The notes: generated by a model not told the origin, from the sequence alone. Numbered from the stretch's first letter, positions 1 to 7,025 are shown. The stretch is 7,025 nucleotides of DNA from an uncultured bacterium (GCA_903884125.1 CAISDR010000449.1:1-7025); one strand, 5' to 3'. Made by a program: numbers and translations.

Positions 1-1
1 C

Positions 2-2302
2 GCCTTTCACTATTCGACCGGTACCCAGCTTGATGTGCCGGCGTTTGATCTTGGCGGAAAGCCCGCAACCGCATTTGCGCGCACATTGCGCGGCGAGGAT
101 ATGGCCTTTGGCTTTGCCGATGGCACGGTTCGGCTGGGTCGCGCCGAACTTAAGGTACGCATCATTCCGGCAACCGCCCTGCCAGAAAATCTGAAACCGC
201 TGAATGCGCGCGATCTGACCGATGGCAAGGCGATTTTTTCCAAAGTACCCGGTGGACAATATCGTCGTGTCGGTCTGGAACTGTCGCTCGAGGCTCCAGT
301 GCAGGTAGCCGCCGAAGGTAGTGCGATCCTGCATATTGATTATCGTGTCGGTGGTCCTGCCGAGCGTCCGGTGCGCGCATTTGTAACCGTTGATGCCAAC
401 GGTACGACCCGTCTCAACTTTGCGTTTTCACGCGTCAATATGATGACGGGTGAAAAAATCACGACCCTGCAGGGGTCCGAAATTCCCGCCGCCGTACCAG
501 CCGGTGATATTGCCAAGATTCTGATGAATGCCGCGGCCGACCGCGTGATCATTGCAACCCGTGACGGGGTTCTGCGCCGGTTTGATACCCGCGATTTCAA
601 AAACCCGGTGCTGGCGGAAACCCGCAAAGTGGTCGCCGACGGCGCCGGTCTGACCTCGCTGGCCTATCTGAATGGAGAGACCTCACTGGTTGTCGGCGGG
701 TCGGATGGATCGGTCAATGTCTGGTTCGGAGTGGATCGCAAATCGCCGGATACCAGTGATGGTTATGTGTTGACGAAAGTACATACGCTTGAAAGCCACA
801 AGGCGGCGGTGAGTCTGATCAGCGTGTCACAGCGCACACGCATGTTTGTCACCTCTGATGAAGGCGGCGAAGTAGCCCTGCATCATGCAACGACCGCGCG
901 TACCCTGTTCAAATTCAATGATGGCCCGGACCGCAGCGGCCTGCAGACATTGCTGCTGTCACCGCGTGATGATGCGATCACCGGCATCGGCAGGAACGGC
1001 AAGGTGGTCAATTGGCTGATCAGCGAACCGCACCCTGAAACAACGCTGGCGTCGCTGTTTGGCAAGGTCTGGTATGAAGGTTATTCAGAACCGACCTATA
1101 CTTGGCAGTCGACTGCCTCCATCGACAGCTTTGAACCAAAACTGTCATTGGTGCCTGTGATATTCGGTACTTTTAAGGCATCACTTTATGCATTGATTTT
1201 TGCGGTGCCCATCGCTTTGCTGGCCGCGATCTATACATCAGAATTCATGCACTTTTCAGTGCGCGCTGTTGTCAAGCCGGTGATGGAACTGATGGCAACT
1301 CTGCCATCGGTCGTCATCGGTTTTGTTGCAGCACTGGTCGTATCGCCGGTGGTTGAAACGTGGATATCGGCGGTCGTCATTGCCTTTGGCGTCGTGCCGA
1401 TGTCGCTGGTGGGTGCTGCATTTCTTTGGCAGACACTGCCGCGGCCAATAGCACTGCGCTATGACGGGGTGCCTAAATTTATTCTTTATTTTATCGTGCT
1501 GGCGCTGTCGGTGTGGTTCAGTATGGAACTTGGTCCATGGATCGAACGCCTTTTCTTCGGCGGTGATTTCAAGGTGTGGACAACCGGCATTGGTGACCCG
1601 CGACCCTTCACGCTGTTCATGGTTCTGCCCTTTACATTCGTTGTGGTGTTTATGGGTACAGATCGCCTTTTTGGTCTGCGCTACAAGGCGTTTTTGCGTA
1701 CGCAACGTTATCAGGGCGGGATTGAAATTGGCCGGTGGCTGGTCCTGTCCGTCAGCGCGTTTATGCTGGCCTGGGCGCTGGCGGGGATACTGTCGGGATC
1801 GGGGTATGATCCGCGCGGTGGCGTGGTCGACACCTATGTTCAGCGCAACACGCTGATTGCCGCCTTTGCCATCGGTTTTGCGATGATCCCGATTGTCTAT
1901 ACCATTGCCGAAGATGCGTTGACCTCTGTGCCGGAACATCTTAGGGCCGCATCCCTTGCCTGCGGTGCCACACGCTGGCAGACAGCATCCAATGTGATCG
2001 TGCCAACCGCGGGATCGGGTATTTTTTCAGCCGTGATGATCGGCCTTGGACGCGCGGTTGGCGAAACCATGATTGTGGTCATGGCGACCGGTAATACGCC
2101 GGTTCTGGACTGGAACCTGTTTAATGGCCTGCGCGCCCTGTCAGCCAATATCAATGTGGAACTGCCCGAGGCTGTTCGCGATTCGACGCTGTACCGCACC
2201 CTGTTTTTATGCGGGCTGGTCCTGTTCATTGTGACCTTTGTTCTCAATACCGTGGCCGAAATGGTCCGGCAGCGTTTCCGCAAACGCGCGGCCCAGCTGT
2301 AA
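2..2302 (+). CDS. pstC: Long-form phosphate ABC transporter permease PstC, 5' partial, with N-terminal WD/propeller-like domain
   Basis: Inner-membrane subunit of the PstSCAB importer, which forms the phosphate channel with PstA. The frame is open from the first full codon at position 2, with no stop and no convincing start. A GTG at 35 lacks a ribosome binding site, so the true start lies upstream. Residues here are numbered from that GTG. Residues 1-330 are hydrophilic and beta-rich; 165-330 show propeller-like strand and turn patterns such as VVGGSDGSVNVW and GRNGKVVNWL. The permease core starts near 371 (PVIFGTFKASLYALIFAVP). The EAA loop that docks onto PstB spans about 626-664 (EDALTSVP, then ACGATRWQT), followed by the conserved GRAVGET segment. 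Ordinary PstC has about 300 residues; at least 766 are visible here. Residues 440-604 insert about four extra hydrophobic segments between normally adjacent helices. Long PstC proteins are known in pseudomonads, so the form is not unique. The family call is secure; the propeller reading is by eye. Confidence 0.93.
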   Translation, partial: AFHYSTGTQLDVPAFDLGGKPATAFARTLRGEDMAFGFADGTVRLGRAELKVRIIPATALPENLKPLNARDLTDGKAIFSKVPGGQYRRVGLELSLEAPVQVAAEGSAILHIDYRVGGPAERPVRAFVTVDANGTTRLNFAFSRVNMMTGEKITTLQGSEIPAAVPAGDIAKILMNAAADRVIIATRDGVLRRFDTRDFKNPVLAETRKVVADGAGLTSLAYLNGETSLVVGGSDGSVNVWFGVDRKSPDTSDGYVLTKVHTLESHKAAVSLISVSQRTRMFVTSDEGGEVALHHATTARTLFKFNDGPDRSGLQTLLLSPRDDAITGIGRNGKVVNWLISEPHPETTLASLFGKVWYEGYSEPTYTWQSTASIDSFEPKLSLVPVIFGTFKASLYALIFAVPIALLAAIYTSEFMHFSVRAVVKPVMELMATLPSVVIGFVAALVVSPVVETWISAVVIAFGVVPMSLVGAAFLWQTLPRPIALRYDGVPKFILYFIVLALSVWFSMELGPWIERLFFGGDFKVWTTGIGDPRPFTLFMVLPFTFVVVFMGTDRLFGLRYKAFLRTQRYQGGIEIGRWLVLSVSAFMLAWALAGILSGSGYDPRGGVVDTYVQRNTLIAAFAIGFAMIPIVYTIAEDALTSVPEHLRAASLACGATRWQTASNVIVPTAGSGIFSAVMIGLGRAVGETMIVVMATGNTPVLDWNLFNGLRALSANINVELPEAVRDSTLYRTLFLCGLVLFIVTFVLNTVAEMVRQRFRKRAAQL

Positions 2303-2320
2303 AAAGGACAAGAACATCAA

Positions 2321-4051
2321 ATGACCGACATTACAGCAGATCGCCCGGTACGCACCTCTGTCACCTTTGTTCGGGCCAAAGGTTCAGATGTTTCTGCTGT
2401 TGGCGAACCATTCATCTGGGGCATGGGTGGGGCACTGGCATTTGGCGTGATCATGATCCTGGGCTTTCTGGCTCTGGTGATCATCAACGGTCTGGTCACT
2501 TTCTGGCCCAAGCCGCTTGAAGAAGTGCGTCTGTCGGATGGCCGCAGTTTTGTCGGTGAACCGGTTCGGGTCGAGACCTATCGTCCATCGCCAGACCAGT
2601 TATCGAAATTGTCCGACGAGGTTAAAGCGAAAATCCTGAGCGATGGCGGCTTTGCCAATCGCTCGCTTTACCGGATCGGTAATTTTGATTTCTATAATAA
2701 TGATTTCCAATGGGTTGCCGATTTTGAAGTCGCCGGACGCTCAAAGCCAGCTGATCTTTATCTGGTCGAGCGTCAGGAATGGGGCGTATTCATCGGCAAG
2801 ATAACGGCGGTGCGCGCTGGCGACGAGTCGCTTGAAAATCCGACCTATAATCAGATCAATGCCCATTTTGACGAAGCACGTAGCCTGCGTGCTGAACGTG
2901 CCCGGATCGAGCGGGTGGAAATCGGTGAGATCAATCATCGGCTGAATGCGGGCCGTCTGGAAATTCGACGTGCGGTTCTGGATGCGGGGGGTGATGAAAA
3001 CGCCCCATCGGTCAGGCGGATTACGGACAAGGTTGCAGCCGAGCGCGTCGACCTCGACCGTAGGTTTCAGGAGGCCGGACAAAAGGTCAACGACGTGCGC
3101 GCCCGGGACGGACGGTTTTCGGTCAGCCTGACTGAAGTGGGTGGCCAGACCAAGACACTGCCCCTTTCATCGCTGGTGCGTTTTTATCAACCCAACAAGC
3201 TGGGGCCGGGCGAAAGTCTTGCCATTTATGGATCTCGCTGGCTTGAATTCATCATCGCCGAACCGCGCGAGGCCAATACCGAAGGCGGCGTAATGCCTGC
3301 AATTTTCGGCACGCTGGTGATGACCATTGTGATGAGCCTGATCGTCGCCCCGTTCGGCGTCATCACGGCGCTTTACCTGCGCGAATACGCCAAACAGGGA
3401 ACAATTGTCTCCATCGTTCGCATATCGGTGAACAATCTGGCGGGTGTTCCATCGATTGTTTATGGCGTTTTCGGTCTGGGCTTTTTTGCCTATATCCTGG
3501 GCGGCAATATTGACGCGCTGTTTTTCCCGGAACGATTACCCAATCCCACCTATGGCACTGGCGGCGTATTATGGTCGGCGCTGACCCTTGCCCTTCTGAC
3601 GGTACCCGTGGTGATCGTGGCGACCGAAGAAGCTCTGGCCTCGGTCCCACGGTCCATGCGCGAAGGCTCGCTTGCCTGCGGTGCATCCAAATGGCAGACC
3701 ATCAAATGGATCGTCCTGCCGCGTGCGGCACCCGGTATCATGACGGGGTTGATCCTTGCCATGGCCCGTGGTGCGGGCGAAGTGGCACCGCTGATGCTTG
3801 TGGGTGTGGTCAAGCTGGCACCTGAACTGCCCATCGATTTCACTTTCCCCTATGTGCATCTGGAACGCAGTTTCATGCATCTGGGTTTTCACATCTATGA
3901 CGTGGCATTCCAGTCCCGCAATTCCGAGGCCGGCCGCCCCATGGTTTATGTCACAACCCTGATATTGATCGGGGTGGTGCTGGTGTTGAATGTGTTCGCA
4001 ATTCAGGTGCGTGCCCGCCTGAAAAAGCGTTTTCAAGGCAGCCAGTTTTGA
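2321..4051 (+). CDS. pstA: Long-form phosphate ABC transporter permease PstA with large periplasmic domain
   Basis: Second membrane-channel subunit of the phosphate importer. The ATG lies 18 nt after the pstC stop and is preceded by AAGGA at 2304-2308, a somewhat long 12-nt spacing, so the genes are almost certainly co-transcribed. The 576 residues comprise a short cytoplasmic N-terminus, a first membrane helix at about 34-60, a hydrophilic stretch at about 62-322, and then a conventional permease core from about 324 to 562. The core includes GVPSIVYGVFGLGFF, the EAA loop at about 434-473 (ATEEALASVP, ACGASKWQT) and the PstA-type GAGEVAPLMLVG segment. Residues about 183-262 of the hydrophilic part are rich in Arg, Glu and Asp and poor in Gly and Pro, and look coiled-coil forming. 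With a cytoplasmic N-terminus this domain should face the periplasm. Ordinary PstA has about 280-300 residues. Long PstA paired with long PstC is known in some proteobacteria; the role of the added domain is not evident. Confidence 0.94.
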   Translation: MTDITADRPVRTSVTFVRAKGSDVSAVGEPFIWGMGGALAFGVIMILGFLALVIINGLVTFWPKPLEEVRLSDGRSFVGEPVRVETYRPSPDQLSKLSDEVKAKILSDGGFANRSLYRIGNFDFYNNDFQWVADFEVAGRSKPADLYLVERQEWGVFIGKITAVRAGDESLENPTYNQINAHFDEARSLRAERARIERVEIGEINHRLNAGRLEIRRAVLDAGGDENAPSVRRITDKVAAERVDLDRRFQEAGQKVNDVRARDGRFSVSLTEVGGQTKTLPLSSLVRFYQPNKLGPGESLAIYGSRWLEFIIAEPREANTEGGVMPAIFGTLVMTIVMSLIVAPFGVITALYLREYAKQGTIVSIVRISVNNLAGVPSIVYGVFGLGFFAYILGGNIDALFFPERLPNPTYGTGGVLWSALTLALLTVPVVIVATEEALASVPRSMREGSLACGASKWQTIKWIVLPRAAPGIMTGLILAMARGAGEVAPLMLVGVVKLAPELPIDFTFPYVHLERSFMHLGFHIYDVAFQSRNSEAGRPMVYVTTLILIGVVLVLNVFAIQVRARLKKRFQGSQF

Positions 4052-4090
4052 TCGCTTGTCATTTCCAATTGTCCGTCATTCGATGAGACC

Positions 4091-4094
4091 GGAG
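4091..4094 (+). promoter_or_regulatory. Ribosome binding site of pstB
   Basis: GGAG lies 8 nt before the ATG at 4103. It supports that start and therefore the extended 278-residue PstB, including its N-terminal tail of about 30 residues. The gap after pstA (4052-4102) holds no clear terminator, so pstB is probably read from the same transcript. Confidence 0.7.
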
Positions 4095-4102
4095 TAGAGA
4101 TT

Positions 4103-4939
4103 ATGGCCAGTCCCGCCTTAAAGCCGCAGCCAGTGTCGCCGCTGGAATTTGACCCGACGATTTATCATATTACCGAAGGGCAAAACGGCACGCAGCTGAA
4201 TATCGACGATTTCTGTCTTTGGTATGGCGCAACCCAGGCTCTGCACAACAATACGCTGAAGATCGAAAGAGGTCTGGTCACTGCCCTGATCGGACCATCG
4301 GGTTGTGGCAAGTCGACCTTGTTGCGCTCGCTCAACCGGATGAACGATCTGATCGACGGTCTGCGGGTTAGCGGATCGATCACGCTCGATGGTGAACCGC
4401 TATTCGGCCCGCAGGTTGATGTCATCGCTCTGCGCAAGCGCATGGGCATGGTGTTTCAAAAGCCCAATCCGTTCCCGATGTCGATTGCCGAAAATGTCAC
4501 GTACCCCTTGAAGATCGATGGCGTGACCGATCGCAAGATTCTGGCCGAAGCAACAGAAGCGGCCCTGCGCGGTGCGGCACTCTGGGATGAAGTGAAAGAT
4601 CGTCTGGACCAGTCGGCGCTGGGCATGTCAGGTGGCCAGCAGCAGCGGCTTTGTATTGCGCGTGCAATTGCAGCCAATCCTGATGTGCTGTTGATGGATG
4701 AACCCTGTTCAGCACTGGATCCGATTGCCACGCTGAAAATCGAAGAGCTGATCGACGAGTTGCGCGGGTCCTATACGATTGTGATCGTGACCCACAACAT
4801 GCAGCAGGCCGCGCGCATATCCGATAACACGGCGTTCATGTATCTGGGCCGGTTGATCGAATATGGCGCGACCGAAACCATGTTCACCAATCCCAAAGGC
4901 CGGCGTACGGAAGAATATATCACCGGCCGCTTTGGTTGA
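4103..4939 (+). CDS. pstB: Phosphate import ATP-binding protein PstB
   Basis: Cytoplasmic ATPase that powers phosphate uptake through PstC/PstA by binding their EAA loops. All nucleotide-binding motifs are present in order: aromatic A-loop Y41 (WYG), Walker [10 protein letters not shown] at 64-72, Q-loop Q119 in the PstB-typical [11 protein letters not shown], signature [14 protein letters not shown] starting at 175, Walker [14 protein letters not shown] with catalytic E200, and H-loop H231 in [13 protein letters not shown]. The [10 protein letters not shown] segment and the MQQA run after the H-loop are diagnostic of PstB among ABC ATPases. At 278 residues it is slightly longer than the usual 250-260 because of an N-terminal tail of about 30 residues. 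The first signature residue is Met rather than the usual Leu; the codon reads plainly as ATG. It is the last gene of the cluster on this strand; no phoU follows, and the next gene converges on it 2 nt away. Confidence 0.97.
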   Translation: MASPALKPQPVSPLEFDPTIYHITEGQNGTQLNIDDFCLWYGATQALHNNTLKIERGLVTALIGPSGCGKSTLLRSLNRMNDLIDGLRVSGSITLDGEPLFGPQVDVIALRKRMGMVFQKPNPFPMSIAENVTYPLKIDGVTDRKILAEATEAALRGAALWDEVKDRLDQSALGMSGGQQQRLCIARAIAANPDVLLMDEPCSALDPIATLKIEELIDELRGSYTIVIVTHNMQQAARISDNTAFMYLGRLIEYGATETMFTNPKGRRTEEYITGRFG

Positions 4940-4941
4940 TG

Positions 4942-5955
4942 TTACTTCGTCGAAAGCACAAGTAGCTCAAACGATCCGGGAACTGGCTTTGGCCGCTCGC
5001 CCTCTTTGGCGGCAGCATACCGGGCAGCCATCAGATAAAGTCTGCCAGAATTAAAGTCCATAGCGCCCGTGCGCGCGGACGTCTGTGTGGGCACGGTGCC
5101 AAGCAGGCTTGCCGCGTTTTTGCCGTCAATTCGGATTGTGGCCAACGTTCCGGCTGAACCCGATGGTATGAACGCCAGATGGCGCGATGGGTCAAAGATG
5201 ACAGCATCTGCGCCCTTGCCAATTGGGAAATGGGCGACAACTTTCCCGCTTGTCTCGTCAACAACCAGCGCGCTTCCCCCGCCACAGGCGGTAATCAGCA
5301 CACCAAATGCCCCATCGCGGTCAATGCCGGTCGGCTCTTCGCAATTGGCCAATTTGAATCGGTTGGTGACCTTGCGCGCAGCAATATCAACGACGGCGAT
5401 TTCGGATCTGTCTTCAATATTGACAAAGACCAGGCCGGTTCCATTTGCCACTGAAAATTCCAGCTTACCGCCAACCGCAATCGTGCCTATCGCAGTCTGT
5501 GTTTTCGGGTCGATAAGGGTTACATCCTGAGACTTGCCGTTCATGACAGCGACCAGCCCGGATCTGGGTTCGTAAACCAGCGCGTCGGGATTTTGACCGG
5601 TGGGGACGCTGGCTATGACCGCGCCGTTATCGGCATCAAAAAATTTGGCCGAGTTCGTCTCGGCATTGGTACTTACCGCCAGATTGGTGCCCGGCAGAGT
5701 GATGACCCCATGGACCCGTTCACCGGGGGCGAATGTGGCTGTGACCACAGCCGGTTCACCGGCCAATGCCATGACACCATTGCTGCGCGCAACATATAGG
5801 CGGTTGCGATCATTATCCCTGTAAGCATAGTCCCAGCCACCATCGGGGATTGAAATGCGGTCGATGATTTTCGGGGCCTGATAGGTCGTCTGGGCACAAG
5901 CCCCGGTGCTGATCGCGATGGCAGTAATGGCGATGGCAAAATACGACTGTCTCAT
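4942..5955 (-). CDS. Exported YncE/YVTN-type beta-propeller protein
   Basis: The 337-residue product starts with a signal peptide (MRQSYFAIAITAIAISTGACA). The most likely cut is after A21 by signal peptidase I (A-x-A). C20 sits in TGAC, a poor lipobox lacking Leu at -3, so a lipoprotein is possible but less likely. The mature part is built of repeated units of roughly 40 residues, for example DALVYEPRSGLVAV...VTLIDPKTQTAIGTI and DAVIFDPSRHLAFI, as in YVTN/NHL/YncE-like propellers. I estimate six or seven blades. The mature protein has two Cys (C205 in NCEEP, C224 in TACGGG) that could form a disulfide in the periplasm. No catalytic motif is recognised; such proteins usually bind partners or ligands. 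The start is supported by AGAGGG a few bases upstream of the ATG. The gene converges with pstB and is divergent from the exporter gene. Function unknown; a link with phosphate uptake is only positional. Confidence 0.78.
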   Translation of the reverse strand: MRQSYFAIAITAIAISTGACAQTTYQAPKIIDRISIPDGGWDYAYRDNDRNRLYVARSNGVMALAGEPAVVTATFAPGERVHGVITLPGTNLAVSTNAETNSAKFFDADNGAVIASVPTGQNPDALVYEPRSGLVAVMNGKSQDVTLIDPKTQTAIGTIAVGGKLEFSVANGTGLVFVNIEDRSEIAVVDIAARKVTNRFKLANCEEPTGIDRDGAFGVLITACGGGSALVVDETSGKVVAHFPIGKGADAVIFDPSRHLAFIPSGSAGTLATIRIDGKNAASLLGTVPTQTSARTGAMDFNSGRLYLMAARYAAAKEGERPKPVPGSFELLVLSTK

Positions 5956-5961
5956 GTGACG

Positions 5962-5967
5962 CCCTCT
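5962..5967 (-). promoter_or_regulatory. Ribosome binding site of the propeller gene
   Basis: Read on the minus strand, AGAGGG precedes the ATG at 5955 with a spacer of about 6 nt. It selects this start over further upstream in-frame codons and places the hydrophobic signal peptide right at the N-terminus. Confidence 0.65.
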
Positions 5968-5970
5968 GAT

Positions 5971-6037
5971 TTGATTTCGTGACCGGAACCTTGGCCATTA
6001 ATCATGGCGCTTGCAACAATCATAAAATTGAAATCAA
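5971..6037. repeat. Widely spaced inverted repeat TTGATTTC / GAAATCAA
   Basis: TTGATTTC at 5971-5978 is the exact reverse complement of GAAATCAA at 6030-6037, with 51 nt between. The two copies lie next to the two divergent start codons, one near each. This could be a pair of operator half-sites or chance similarity in AT-rich DNA. Confidence 0.35.
5994..6008. repeat. Short inverted repeat GCCAT-N5-ATGGC
   Basis: GCCAT at 5994-5998 and ATGGC at 6004-6008 are perfect 5-bp arms around TAATC, near the middle of the divergent intergenic region. The size fits a dimeric regulator site, but 5-bp arms also occur by chance. Confidence 0.25.
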
Positions 6038-6039
6038 TT
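6026..6039. repeat. Palindrome AATTG-AAAT-CAATT just before the exporter start
   Basis: AATTG at 6026-6030 and CAATT at 6035-6039 are perfect 5-bp arms around AAAT, ending 1 nt before the ATG at 6041. It occupies the position where a ribosome binding site would be expected and none is visible, so it could be an operator, or the real start may be further downstream. Confidence 0.3.
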
Positions 6040-6040
6040 C

Positions 6041-6973
6041 ATGACCGACCCAGCTAAACAGGTTCTTATTGTGCCCGGTAAAATCTATAATTCCCTACCG
6101 CTATCCCATTTTTTGCTGGCGCTTGCGGTCGTCATTGTCTGGGGCACGAATTTTGTCGTGATCCGGATTGCGCTGGATTATCTGCCTCCCCTGTCCTTTG
6201 CCGCCTTGCGCTTTACCTTTGCCCTGCTGCCGGCGGTCTTTTTTCTAAAACGTCCTGATGTGCCGTGGTGGCATCTGATCGCTTATGGGGTCCTGATTGG
6301 TGTTGGTCAGTTCGGCCTGCTTTATCTGGCCATGGGTCATGAAATTTCACCCGGGCTTGCCAGTCTGGTGGTCCAGACTCATGTGTTCTTTTTTCTGATC
6401 CTGGCCATCTGGTTGGAATCGGAACCAATTGTTCTGATGCAATTACCCGCTTTGGCGCTGGCGCTGGCGGGCGGGGTGGTCATTGCCCGGCAGTCCGATG
6501 GGGATGCCAGTATTCTGGGCCTGATCATGACCCTGGGGGCGGCATTATCCTGGGCATGCGGCAATCTGGTTGCCCGCCGCAGCGGTCGGATCAATATGCT
6601 GGCCTATGTGGTCTGGGCCAGCATGTTTTCCGTGCCGCCCCTGATCGCGCTGTCAATGTGGTTTGAAGGGCCGGACCGGGTGCTGGCGGGAATTGAACAG
6701 GCAAGTCCGGGCGCCTGGGCCGCGGTATTATGGCAATCAGCGGGTAATACGATGTTTGGCTATGCCGCATGGGGCTGGTTGCTGGCGCGCCATCCGGCGG
6801 GTCGTGTGGTGCCGCTGGCGCTGGCTGTGCCGGTTTTTGGCATGGGCGCATCCGCCCTGATTCTTGGCGAAAGCCTGCCAGTATGGAAACTTCTGGCCGC
6901 CGGGCTGATTTTGGCCGGGCTGGCGCTGAACCTTTTTGTGACAGCCTTTGCCAAACCGAAGGAGGGGGCGTAA
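6041..6973 (+). CDS. eamA: EamA-family exporter, O-acetylserine/cysteine exporter-like
   Basis: Inner-membrane carrier of the drug/metabolite transporter superfamily. The 310 residues form two EamA repeats, at about 22-150 and 158-300, with about ten hydrophobic helices. Several stretches resemble what I recall of E. coli EamA (YdeD), which exports O-acetylserine and cysteine: VVIVWGTNFVVIR near 30-42, PPLSFAALRF, FLKRPDVP, PGLASLVVQTHVFF, the ALSWACGN segment at 168-175 starting the second repeat, and VVPLALAVPVFGM near 256-268. This resemblance is closer than the family average, but the substrate remains inferred. The ATG at 6041 has no clear ribosome binding site. An in-frame GTG at 6071 follows a weak ACAGG at 6058-6062 and would still keep the whole first helix, so the protein may begin ten residues later. 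It is divergent from the propeller gene and has no visible tie to phosphate transport. Confidence 0.82.
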   Translation: MTDPAKQVLIVPGKIYNSLPLSHFLLALAVVIVWGTNFVVIRIALDYLPPLSFAALRFTFALLPAVFFLKRPDVPWWHLIAYGVLIGVGQFGLLYLAMGHEISPGLASLVVQTHVFFFLILAIWLESEPIVLMQLPALALALAGGVVIARQSDGDASILGLIMTLGAALSWACGNLVARRSGRINMLAYVVWASMFSVPPLIALSMWFEGPDRVLAGIEQASPGAWAAVLWQSAGNTMFGYAAWGWLLARHPAGRVVPLALAVPVFGMGASALILGESLPVWKLLAAGLILAGLALNLFVTAFAKPKEGA

Positions 6974-7025
6974 AAAAGCTCCCGTCCCAGATTGCGCGAA
7001 TCCAGCCGAATGGCTAGTCTCCGTC

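Larger units (their letters stand above)
5956..6040. promoter_or_regulatory. Divergent intergenic promoter region
   Basis: This 85-nt gap separates two divergent start codons, so it should hold the promoters of both the propeller gene and the exporter gene. I found no convincing -35/-10 pair on either strand; CATAAA at 6021 is the best plus-strand -10-like hexamer and it lacks a good -35. The region is more AT-rich than the flanking genes, especially at 6011-6040, and contains several short inverted repeats that could be regulator sites. Confidence 0.45.

Noticed and set aside
1256..1939. Long open frame of 227 codons on the minus strand inside pstC
   Set aside because: It lies opposite the conserved permease core and its translation is rich in His, Arg and Gln with no recognisable domain; it is a shadow of pstC.
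3569..4036. Open frame of 155 codons on the minus strand inside pstA
   Set aside because: It is antisense to the conserved EAA-loop region of PstA, and its low-complexity His/Gln-rich translation is typical of a shadow frame.
4056..4079. Pho-box-like half-sites TTGTCAT (4056-4062) and CCGTCAT (4073-4079) between pstA and pstB
   Set aside because: Real Pho boxes have CTGTCAT-like repeats with starts 11 nt apart; here the starts are 17 nt apart and the site is inside the operon.
4992..5015. GC-rich hairpin GCCGC...GCGGC inside the end of the propeller gene as a terminator for pstB
   Set aside because: The stem is only 5 bp with a 12-nt loop and no T-run follows on either strand; it is explained by coding sequence.
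7004..7015. Small hairpin AGCC-GAAT-GGCT after the exporter gene as a terminator
   Set aside because: The stem has 4 bp and no T-run follows. The remaining 52 nt at the window end are too short to identify anything.

Overview
The window is moderately GC-rich and densely coding, and looks like bacterial chromosome from a proteobacterium. A Thalassospira-like alphaproteobacterium is my guess from the style of the proteins; the sequence itself does not prove it. No RNA genes, insertion sequences, CRISPR arrays or phage genes are visible.

Positions 2 to 4939 hold three co-directional genes of a high-affinity phosphate ABC importer: pstC (5' end cut off by the window edge), pstA and pstB. Both permeases are the long form. 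PstC carries at least 370 residues of mostly beta-rich, WD/propeller-like sequence before its first visible permease helix, and an extra block of about four hydrophobic segments inside the permease core. PstA carries a roughly 260-residue hydrophilic domain with a charged, probably coiled-coil section between its first and second membrane helices. PstB is an ordinary ATPase apart from a Met in the first position of the LSGGQ signature. The PstC and PstA extra domains are both predicted to lie in the periplasm, where they could meet each other or the phosphate-binding protein PstS. PstS would be encoded upstream, outside the window. The operon ends at pstB; no phoU follows.

Positions 4942 to 5955 (minus strand) hold a gene for an exported YncE/YVTN-type beta-propeller protein. 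Its stop codon lies only 2 nt from the stop of pstB, so the two genes converge with no room for a separate terminator between them.

An 85-nt divergent intergenic region (5956 to 6040) contains three small inverted repeats and separates the propeller gene from a plus-strand gene (6041 to 6973) for a 10-helix EamA-family exporter resembling the E. coli O-acetylserine/cysteine exporter. The last 52 nt hold nothing I can identify. The main points of interest are the domain additions on the two phosphate permeases and the second, exported propeller encoded next to them; the genes otherwise belong to known families.
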